This document shows, piece by piece, positions 34,412 to 44,100 of a stretch of 50,941 nt of DNA. Position numbers and translations under genes: made by a program. The notes below the pieces were generated by a model, which saw nothing but the letters and a program-made list of their open reading frames with translations, was not told the origin of the DNA and ran no database searches. The stretch spans positions 1 through 50,941 of the forward strand of contig CAJWCO010000015.1 in NCBI GenBank assembly GCA_913031145.1, in the 5' to 3' direction. Each line of letters begins with the position of its first letter. Position 1 is the first letter of the stretch. The stretch comes from an uncultured Cellvibrionales bacterium. Lineage in GTDB: Bacteria; Pseudomonadota; Gammaproteobacteria; Pseudomonadales; Porticoccaceae.

Positions 34412-37135
34412 TCATCCGTTGAGTAGACGCAATATCGTGTTCACCTCATTGACTGTCTCACCCGTCGAATCAACAATGGGCAAGGTCGTTGACATCTTTA
34501 AATGGAGCGTTCGCGGTGTTAACAAACTCGAGAACAAACCCGCATCCAGCTTAACGGCCTCACTAAGCGCAGACATCAGCTTTATCTCTAAAATTCCTGC
34601 ATGGGCGGCATCGGCTGATACCGCCAAAATATCAAAAGCACCGATAGAAACCTTGAGTTTTAGGAATGACCGCCACACTGTCAGGTCAACGCTCTGCGTG
34701 GGTTCGTCAATCGACGCGACCGTGCCATCGGACGTCCATTCAACAAAGATCTGACAATGAAGGCGTGACTCACCCGAGTCAAATTGGTTGTCAATGCCTG
34801 ACGTAATCTCAAGATCAAAGGTCGCTGCGCCCTCGCCAACTGGCAAACTCTCAAGCGGAAAGCGCAACACCGCTTCTCGATAATCCCTACCGTTTGCACC
34901 ATTTTGTAAATTTTCGATGTTCAAAGGCGCTGACCTCATGTCCACACTGATAGCCGTGCCAGTGCGGCTTACATCGAAACCGTCGTACTCGAATGCGCCT
35001 TGCTCCGGATTGTAATCGCGCAACACCGCCCGCGTGCCCGCCAACTTAAAATCCGTGGTATTTTCAGGCTCACCCGCATAATCATGGTTTCCCAATTGCG
35101 AAAAGTCATCGCCGGGCCCAATAATCCAATCACAATCACCCACGCTGGTGCCGGCTGATTCTGCCCACTCCACCGACCCGTTCGTTAACGGTTTTTTTAT
35201 GATGCGTTGATTCTGCAGGCCATTGGCTTGACCACAAACCTCCCACCCAGTAGATACATCAGACGAATATCCGTCGCCGATTCGGTCTAAGGGGATATAT
35301 GCGGTCATTGACCCCCTTACCAACATAATAACATCTTGGTTGGCTGCAAAATCTTGATAAGCAAAATCACATTGCTCGAGAATCGTCGAATGGCTTTTAG
35401 AATCACAAATTACATAGACACCCGCGGGCTCTATGACCGCATCGCTTGGAAAATCAATCCAAAATACCCACAAACCCCTCTCATCAGAACCTCCGCGTGC
35501 ACCGGAGATGGCATAATTCTGTAGCGCAACCGATGTGTTGCCTGGATTGTAAAGCTCCAAATAACGATTATGCTCTGATCCTGCCGCGTACTCAGAAATA
35601 AACACCTCATTTGCGCTCACTGCAATCACATGCACAGTTCTAAATACCTGGGCCGCATTGTCGGCTTGATCAATCGCCGTGTAAGTGATCGTGTACGTTC
35701 CTGCAACCGTGCTTGCGTCGATCTCCATGGACACTGAAACGTCTAATGCCCCATCCACGTCATCCGATGCCGTCGCACCAAGATCTAGATACGGTGTACC
35801 CTGCCGATGGACTTGCGCCGTGTCGCCGGTGAGCTGTACAACCGGCGCAACATGATCTGCCACCATCACTGTTCGCTGCCGTTGCGCCCGATTGCCGGCC
35901 GCATCAACGGCTGCATAGGTAACCTGATAAGTACCCGCCGAGTCAAAATCGACCGTGCCGTTAACGCTTACGGAAACATCTCCATCTATCTGGTCATACG
36001 CACTTGCGCCCGCGTCCTGATAAACCGTGCCTTGCTGGTGCGTAATGGATGTGTCTCCAACCAAGGTAATCGTTGGGGGTGTGTCATCCTCGCTAGGGCC
36101 TGTAATCGCTACCACAAGCCCCCACTGCGACAGAGGCGCTAGACCCGTTGCGGCCAGCGCCTGAAAATAATCATTTGTCAGCGTCGCCGCATCACCACCC
36201 TTCCAACTACCGTTAACATCACCGAGCTGTAGCGCCACAAAATTCGCATTACGCGTATTTAAAACGGTCACAGGCAATCCCAAAGGGAGCGCTGTCACTG
36301 ATTGGCTATTGATTAGGTACGCACCCTCACCTGCATTGGCGTCGGCACCCCAAAATGGGAAACTCTCCGAAATAAACAGCCACTCAGACGTTATGGCTGA
36401 AGGCAGCTTGACGGCGATTTTAAGGATCATCAGAGCATCTGCACTGGTCACTCGACCGTCTTTATTAACATCTGCGGCAATAAATTGGTACGGCGAAATC
36501 TCGGGGGCTTGTTTGGGACCGGCACCATCTGGGTCACTGTTAGGGTTTATACCAACGGCAATTTTAAGCGCCGCCAAGGCATCGGACGATGTTATTACCG
36601 CCGCACCCTGCGACGCCTCTGAAGCTAGATCGCGCTCGGCAAAAATGTATAGATCCTGCTCTCCCACTGCAGTGTCAACCACTACCTCGTAACGTCCATC
36701 TTGGTCCGTTATAGATTCCGCGAGGGGCGTGTGTTTTTTTCCGTCAGATACGTGCCCAAGATGGACTCGCACATCGTTTAACAACGTTCGAGACGACCAG
36801 TGGTAAATCTTACCCCCGACAACCGAAATCAGCTCATCCGACCCGTTGACCGAAAACTCGTTGCGCGGGCGAATATTGGCGTTCTCTGATACGGCTGCTT
36901 GTTTAGTATATTTGACCTCTACTTCCTGAACAGGTTTGCTGAGGGCGGTCGAACCTGACGTAGTATCCGGCGATAGGCCATCGCCACAGCCCGACAAACT
37001 CACAAGCAGAGTCGTGGCCAATGCATGATATAGCGCCTTTAAAGCCCGCAAAGCGCTCTGATCGTTAAGGAACACGGCGGCGGTATTTCCTTGCGAAGCC
37101 ATAAAAGCCAAGTAGCATAACAACCAAAACCACAT
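34412..37135 (-). CDS. Lipoprotein with dockerin-like, Ig-like and lamin-tail domains
   Basis: This is a 907-residue predicted lipoprotein. A hydrophobic stretch ends in the lipobox LSGC near residue 50; this is late, so the true start may lie inside the listed frame, and no start has a good ribosome-binding site. The segment GGKIYHWSSRTLLNDV and a dockerin-like pair (calcium loop DVNKDGRVTSADALMILK) closely match the C-terminal module of the 655-aa protein at 7420-9387. Two DUF5011/Ig-like domains (DAGASAYDQIDGDVSV..., DLGATASDDVDGALDV...) follow, then a lamin-tail-type domain (VFISEYAAGSEHNRYLELYN) and one copy of an approximately 210-residue module that occurs four times in the 2827-aa lipoprotein. 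It is the last gene of the minus-strand surface locus. Confidence 0.8.
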   Translation of the reverse strand: MWFWLLCYLAFMASQGNTAAVFLNDQSALRALKALYHALATTLLVSLSGCGDGLSPDTTSGSTALSKPVQEVEVKYTKQAAVSENANIRPRNEFSVNGSDELISVVGGKIYHWSSRTLLNDVRVHLGHVSDGKKHTPLAESITDQDGRYEVVVDTAVGEQDLYIFAERDLASEASQGAAVITSSDALAALKIAVGINPNSDPDGAGPKQAPEISPYQFIAADVNKDGRVTSADALMILKIAVKLPSAITSEWLFISESFPFWGADANAGEGAYLINSQSVTALPLGLPVTVLNTRNANFVALQLGDVNGSWKGGDAATLTNDYFQALAATGLAPLSQWGLVVAITGPSEDDTPPTITLVGDTSITHQQGTVYQDAGASAYDQIDGDVSVSVNGTVDFDSAGTYQVTYAAVDAAGNRAQRQRTVMVADHVAPVVQLTGDTAQVHRQGTPYLDLGATASDDVDGALDVSVSMEIDASTVAGTYTITYTAIDQADNAAQVFRTVHVIAVSANEVFISEYAAGSEHNRYLELYNPGNTSVALQNYAISGARGGSDERGLWVFWIDFPSDAVIEPAGVYVICDSKSHSTILEQCDFAYQDFAANQDVIMLVRGSMTAYIPLDRIGDGYSSDVSTGWEVCGQANGLQNQRIIKKPLTNGSVEWAESAGTSVGDCDWIIGPGDDFSQLGNHDYAGEPENTTDFKLAGTRAVLRDYNPEQGAFEYDGFDVSRTGTAISVDMRSAPLNIENLQNGANGRDYREAVLRFPLESLPVGEGAATFDLEITSGIDNQFDSGESRLHCQIFVEWTSDGTVASIDEPTQSVDLTVWRSFLKLKVSIGAFDILAVSADAAHAGILEIKLMSALSEAVKLDAGLFSSLLTPRTLHLKMSTTLPIVDSTGETVNEVNTILRLLNG

Positions 37136-37178
37136 TTTGATCTGTCACTAATGCTCGCGACGCTCGCAACCTTAGCAC

Positions 37179-37940
37179 TCAGAACCACAAGTCGTTGGGC
37201 AGGGAAAGGTGGATATCCAGAGAATTTAAATCAACCTGATTATCAACCGATAATTTTGATCGTTGAAACCTCAAAGATACTGGGAAACGACGCACCATAA
37301 ACTGCACGCTTAGGTACTGAAAAGGGTCGCGACCGTCTGCAACGGCTTCTGTTGTCGCACTGATCGCACCCAGTGAGCCCTCGGCAACCGCGTCAAGGGA
37401 CCATTCGGATGATCCATACCCAAACGCCAACGACACCTCCTCAGAGAGTGCGTATCGCAACCCCAAAGAAACCTCTCGCAAGGTGGTGTCGGTGGTCACT
37501 TTGGCGTTAACTGGTGTATCTCCAAAAGCTCCAGAAAGATCACCTGCGAGGTCATAGGCAACGTAGTCGGCTGCGAGTTCGGCCGTCCACGCCGGTGACA
37601 AGCGCATATCTTTCTGATAGCCAAAGCCGTGAAAAGTCCCGTCGGCAGAGCCTTCTAAGGTCACAGATAAAAAAGATGCTTCTTCACTCGGAGAATAACC
37701 CCCGCCTGCGCTGACAAAAAAGCGCCCCCAAACAGAATGGTTCGCGTTCAGCTTTAGTCCCGCACCGCCGGTTTTAAATGTGGCGGTCTTACCATCTATC
37801 TGCAAAGCCTGGGCGGATTTTGCATAATTCGCGATTACCTCGCTGCCAAATTCGACTTCAGCTCGAAGGTCCAAGCTAACTGACAAAAAAAGAAAAAAAG
37901 GTATGAAATTTTTGGCAGTCTTCAGTGAACATTTATTCAT
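37179..37940 (-). CDS. Outer-membrane beta-barrel protein
   Basis: About 253 residues from the ATG at 37940. The signal peptide is MNKCSLKTAKNFIPFFLFLS...LRA, and the rest is alternating-hydrophobicity strands with many Gly and aromatic residues (FFVSAGGGYS, LREVSLGLRYAL, VSLAFGYGSSEW). It ends in Phe (NDLWF), the classic BAM recognition tail. Eight to ten strands are likely. It lies between the genes of two large lipoproteins, 43 bases before the second, and may anchor or export them. The exact family is not recognised. Confidence 0.75.
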   Translation of the reverse strand: MNKCSLKTAKNFIPFFLFLSVSLDLRAEVEFGSEVIANYAKSAQALQIDGKTATFKTGGAGLKLNANHSVWGRFFVSAGGGYSPSEEASFLSVTLEGSADGTFHGFGYQKDMRLSPAWTAELAADYVAYDLAGDLSGAFGDTPVNAKVTTDTTLREVSLGLRYALSEEVSLAFGYGSSEWSLDAVAEGSLGAISATTEAVADGRDPFQYLSVQFMVRRFPVSLRFQRSKLSVDNQVDLNSLDIHLSLPNDLWF

Positions 37941-38187
37941 AGAGAGGTGCTCATCACGGTCACACTGAGCGTGCAGCATGAGGAAGCCGCAGTCATGCCA
38001 ACACTCAAGTAAATTAAACGACGTCGTCTCATTTTTAACCGGCTACCGCGCACCAAAATCTTGGTTTACTGATAAGACAAAAGCTGCCAGTATGCTTGAA
38101 ACATACGATTTCAAAGCGCACATGACTTCCAACGAACCGGCTCAACCTTCGGGGTCAGCGTTTAACTGAACCCCTAGTATCTTCGAC

Positions 38188-41100
38188 CTAATTATCGCCC
38201 ACACAAAGCGGTGCGTACCTGATATTTGCATTTGTTCCGTAATTCCGACCTTGGGCAACGTAACTGTTTGTAATGAAAGCCCTGCGTTTGGCACTTGTAT
38301 CATCGGCGCCATAGGGTGGGCTTATTGTCCAATAATTGATGTTCCCTCGAGGCCATTTGAGAGTAGAGTCCCACGACCCATCAGAATTGGGGCCTGCAAT
38401 ACCGCCTGCACCCAAAATGTAAGTATTTACCTCCACAGCATCCGCCAACCGACCATTCATACTTATGCACCAATCTACCGCTTTCTGCCACAACATCTTC
38501 CTAAAATATTTGTTGGGCCCTACTCTCACCTCATCTCTGGCTGCTCCAGTGCCATAAGTGTTTGAAACTGCCTCAGAGCCGAGAGGCGGTCTTATGAAGG
38601 TGAGGCCCGCAACGTCATAACGACTCTCGATAGACCCTGCTATCTGCCCAGTAATTGCTGGTGGAATCGTAATAGACCACTCAACCGTGACTTTGGCAGT
38701 GGCTGTCGCAGTTTGACCGCCGTTATCGGTCGCCGTGAAGGTCACCGTAGTATCACCAAACGGAAACGCGTTAGGCGCATCGTTGGTCACCGTCGCCGTG
38801 GGGCTGGGGTAAGGTGTGCTCGGCGAAGCTGAGGCAGTCCAGCCTGCGAGAAAAGCCGCAGTCGTGCTGTCACTTTGGGCGACTCCACTACTGCTCTCTT
38901 GGGCCTTAACTGTTATAGCCGAAGGCGCTGTAATGATAGGATTAGCAGCCTTGGCGACGGTCACAGTGGAGACGGCTACGCCCGTTTTATCGCGACTGTC
39001 TGTCACCGAAAAGGCCACGGTAGTGTTACCAATTGGGAACGTTGAGGGCGCATCAGTAGCGAGCGTGGCGCTGTCAAAGGCAGTATAGGTCGCGCCTGCC
39101 AAAAACGCGGTAATCATGCTATCCGTGGCAGCAAGCCCGCCACTGTTCGCGGCTATTACACTAATGCTTGAAGGTGCTGTGACCGCGGGCGCACCGGCTT
39201 CATTTAGAGTGACCGTGGCCGTCGCGGTGCTTGTCTTTCCGTTACTAGCGGTCAAGGTGAAGGTCACAGTCGTTGCACCGATTGGGAACGCATTTGGTGC
39301 GTTATTTGTCAACACTGCCGGAGTTGGGCTGAAGTCCACAAATGAAGCGGCGTCCAAGAAAGCCTGGATGGCACTGTCTGAAACGGCAACGGTACTGCTA
39401 CTTGAAGCCACTTCCAAACTGATATCAGAGGGGGGTGTTATCTCAGGTACCGAGCCCGCAATAGCAATTGTCGCGCTCAACTCTTGAACCTTTGTCCCAT
39501 CAGACGCTCGCATTAAAATGCCAGGGTTCACCGCTAGATGATAACTGCCCTCCGCTAACAGGGCGTCAGCTGGCAGTAGCGTATTTATCTTCGCAATGGC
39601 GGCTAGCAATTTGAGGTCGATCGACGCTGGCGTCGCCGCCCCTGCCGACGAAAGCGACAACATATCGCTAGCTCCGTTGACGACTTCTACCACAATATCG
39701 GTGCCCGAACGCAACGTGTAAGTCGCAGTGATTGTCTGCGCAGGTACCGAAATAGTCGCTGTTGTACCGTCGGAAACCCAGTCTATCCGAATTGGCACAA
39801 TGACTTTTCGCTCTCCGGTATCGGCAATCGCATCTGAACCATCTAGCAATTTTACGGTCACTATCGACGAGCCGGAACCTGCAGGCAGATAGTCCAAGCC
39901 AAAACTCAGAACTGGTGAACGAAAGTCGTTACCGCTCAGGGTGTTCTCAATATTAAGCAACGTCAATGGCTGCGAAGTGGTGTCCACATGAAGCCTTCCA
40001 TCGACGATCGTCGGGGTCAATGTTGACATAATATCGGTCTTAGTGGAGGGGTCGTAGTCGGTAAGCACAACATCCGCAGAGGAGAGTTTGAAGGCATCCG
40101 CGATCTTTACAACTGCCATCACCGCAGATATCTGCTCTCCAGTTGCCGAGGCCACGGGCAGTGTAGTGGTCATCTTGAGGTTATAGGTACCCTCGTCTAA
40201 CAGTGACTCAGCAGCGACTAAAGCATTAACCTTAGCAATCGCCGACAACATCTTGACGTTCAACGTCGCAGGTGTTGCTGGCCCAGCCGCTGTAACCGAG
40301 ATCATATCGCTATCACCGCTCGCAACCTCTACAGTGATATCTGTTCCAGAGCGTAATGTATAAGTCGCCGTTATCGTCTGCTCGGGTAGCGTAATACTGG
40401 CTGTTGTGCCGTCTGAGACCCAATCGACCACTACTGGCATGGTGACCTTTCTCTCTCCTGCGTCCATGACATCGTCCACGCCGTCAAGCAGCTGAATATT
40501 AAGGGTTCCGGAGCCACTGCCCATGGGTAGGTTGGCAAGACCGAAACTTAATACCGGCGATTGGAAATCTCCACCGGTCATTGCGTTCTGAATATTCTTT
40601 AAGTTAAGTGGCGCAGCACTGGTGTCAACCGCCAAGACATCACCCATCAGCGTCGGCGCCAGCGTACTGGTTTCAACACGGCCTAATACTGGGCTATAGT
40701 CTTGTAACGTGATCGCATCAGCGGACAGCGTAAACGGATCAAACACTCTCACTGTGGCGTTCAGTGACTCAACTGGGACAGCGGTGGGTGAAATTAAGCC
40801 CATCGACGTCTTGATCGTCACATTGTAGACACCCGCCTCAAAGAGCCTCACCCCCATGCCGGGCAACTTGGCATTGGCTTTGGCGAGTATTTTTAGAATA
40901 TCAAACGTCAACGCACTCGACGCTCCTGACGCCAACGTGACAAAGTTGTCGTTGGCACCGTAGTTGGCAAATTCAATGGCGATATCTGTCCCAGAACGCA
41001 GGGTATACTTCGCCGAAATCGCCTGCGGCGGCATTGTCAAGCTTGTGGTCGCGCCGTCTGATTGCCAATTGACTGTGACCGTAGCGGTCAGCTTTCGCTC

Positions 41101-44100
41101 ACCCGCATTCAAAGTACTGTCAGCACCATCAATCAAAGTGAACTCAAATGTATCGGCACCACTGCCCGCTGGCAGACTTGCCACATCAACATGAATTTTG
41201 GGCGAGGTGTGAGCTGCGCCACTTAATGCATTGGTCATATTCCGTAAATTCAACGGCGCACTCTGAAGGTCCACGCTCAACTCGCCCTGACTTTCGGCGA
41301 ACGTGAAGGCGCTTGTTACGCCTTGCAATGCCCCTGCGTAATGATCGGTAAGTGTCACACGCGTACTCGAAATCACGAGTTCTTTGTCGTCAGCAATGCC
41401 ATTAGCGTTGTCATCTACGATCTGGGCACCGGTTCCATTAGATTGGTACAGGGTGACCTGAGATTCGTTGAGTGAGGCCTGTAAGGTAATCGCAGAAACG
41501 TCATTCAAAGTCACATAAGCTGCGGAATCGATCGATGTAGCAAGATCTAGCGTGCCACCACTGGAAACAACGCTTTGAACCTGCGCGACTACCGCCGCAC
41601 TCAAATCAGTGATTTCAGACGCCGCCTGTTCTTTAATCCTCGACAGCGCAGCAGCATTGTTAGATCCCAAGTCATTGACCGTTAACGCATTGAATGCCGC
41701 CGCGACGGCCGCGTTAGAGTCATTGGTTTTTTCAAGCACGTAGTTGGCAGCAGCCACGACTTCGTCACTGACTGCAGCTCCGCTCTTTAATGCAATCAAC
41801 GCGCCCAACCCGCCTGCCTCCGTGGACTGCAAGTCTTTGACAACCGCATTTTGAATGTTCGCCAAGTGCGCGGTATTAGAAAAATCAAGCGCCCCACTTA
41901 TATTACTGACTTCAGACGACTCGCCTTTTTGTGCCTTGCTAGTTTCAACGGCAACAGTGGCAATAGATTTCAATGCGGCCGCTACCGCTTCTTCGGGCGA
42001 CACCGTCACTCCCGCTGAGGATGCGGTGGCTTTGACGGCTTCGGCAACGGTTACCATGGCCGTCATTACGTTTTGCGCAAGTACCTCTGCTTCAAGCGCC
42101 AGAGCGGGATCTGCGTTCTCATCAAAGGGATTGAAGGTCGCAAGATCAATGCTTTCTGAAAGGCCCAAAGAGGCTTTGAAATCTGCCTCGGTAAAGGTCT
42201 CGCCAGGATCAAGGTCTTCGCTTGCAGCAACAAACATTGTAGTTAGTGGCGTAACAACCTTTGCAGTCGACGGCGCTTTTAAGACCACACCGGTGTTGGC
42301 ATAGCTCTCGCCTGAACTCGAATCGACCGTATCAGCTCCCATCGCTACAATGACCGAGTAGTTTGCCGGTGCATTACCACCTTCCATGAGCGCATACGAG
42401 CCGTCCGTTTCCGTTGTTACTAGCGGTTCGTCCGCATCACAGACCGCATTATCATTGTAGTCAAGACACACAATCGCCTTCGACAATGGTCCCTTGACGG
42501 CATAACCCAATTTTTCTTGTATGTCTTCGATCGCAAAAGTCGCATTAACACTCGCTATACCCCTGCCTGTGGAGAAGGTCAGCGGGAGCGCAGTGGCAAC
42601 GTTCACCGTGTAAGTGCCCTCGCCCAACAAACTTTCCACCGACTCAAAGGCTGCGACCTTGGCAAACGCCGCCAGAATTTTGACGTTAAGTGATGCAGGT
42701 GTCGAAGCCCCTGCGCTGGTAATTGAGATTAAGTCGGCCAAGCCGTTTTCAATTTCAACATCAATACGCGTTCCCGACCTGTCGACGTAATAGCCGGCGA
42801 GCGTCTGCACCGGCATGGCGACCGACGCACTGCTTCCGTCAGATGTCCAATTGACCGCGACAGGTAAAACCACCATTCGCTCGCCAGTGTCGCGCGTACC
42901 GTCAGCCCCATCTAAGAGCGTGATCTCGATCGTGTCTGTCCCGGAACCCACAGGCAAACTATCCAACGCAAAGCTCAAGATGGGCGAGTTAAACGAAGCC
43001 CCATTGACCGCGTTTTGCATATTCAGCAAATTGATGGGCTCTGCTGTGGTGTCGAGGCTTAAGGCCCCGTCAGTGTATGTGGCTGTGAACGGCGTAGATT
43101 TTGTGGTCGCCGATGCTGGGTAATAATCGCTCAGAGTTACGACGTTACCCGCGAGCTTGAAGGCTTTTTCAACGGCGACTGTTCGGTTGACGCTCGCCTC
43201 ATTGCCTGCAGCATCGACTGCCGTATATGCCAAGATGTAAGAGCCGACAGCGGATGTGTCAACCGCGCCCGAAATCGACACGTCGATTGCAGAGTCCACA
43301 TTGTCGCTGGCCGTCGCGCCAGGCTCTGTGTAGGTGCCACCGTGATATATCTTGATCACACTGTCGCCCGTCAAAGTGACCGTGGGCTTGGTTTGATCTG
43401 TAATGGTAATCGTTCGAACCACACTGCTAGCCGGATTTCCTGTGCGGTCATTGGCAACAAATATGACCTCTGTGGACCCTAATGGAAAGATTGCTGGCGC
43501 ATTATTACTCACAGTAACAGGCGTATTACCATCGCTCGCCGTAGCGCCTGCCAAGAATTCGTTGATCGCTGGGCTTGTACCACTTAAGCCAGACGCATCG
43601 GCCGCTGCCAAGGTAATGCTCGCGGGGGCATTAATGATAGGCGCGGGATAAACGGTCACTGTGCGCTCGATAGTCGAGGTGTTACCCGCCGCATCCACGA
43701 CCGTGTACACAACGGTATACGTACCAACAATGCTCGTATCGACATTGTTGACGACCACGGGTTCAGGCACAACGTCAGATTCAGTCGCACCCACGCACAT
43801 GACCCATACTCGTGATGCCGCAACACTCGGATTACTTACATCTGCCGTATTACTAAAGTGATTGCTCGGTATGGCGGCTTCGCCAGTTCCTGCAAACGCG
43901 CGTGGGGTGAAAGTAAACCGCTTTGCATCATTACTCGCTGGTGCGTCGCTCGTCCAGTACTTCGACTGCTGTTGTGGCCAGCCTGCATTATTTACGTCCG
44001 GAGTTACCATAGTGTCTTGAAAAACACCACCGCTACCAACCGGCAATAAATGCTCGGCAATCTCTGCTCGGGTCGGCAATCGACCGTTTTGACTTTCGCA

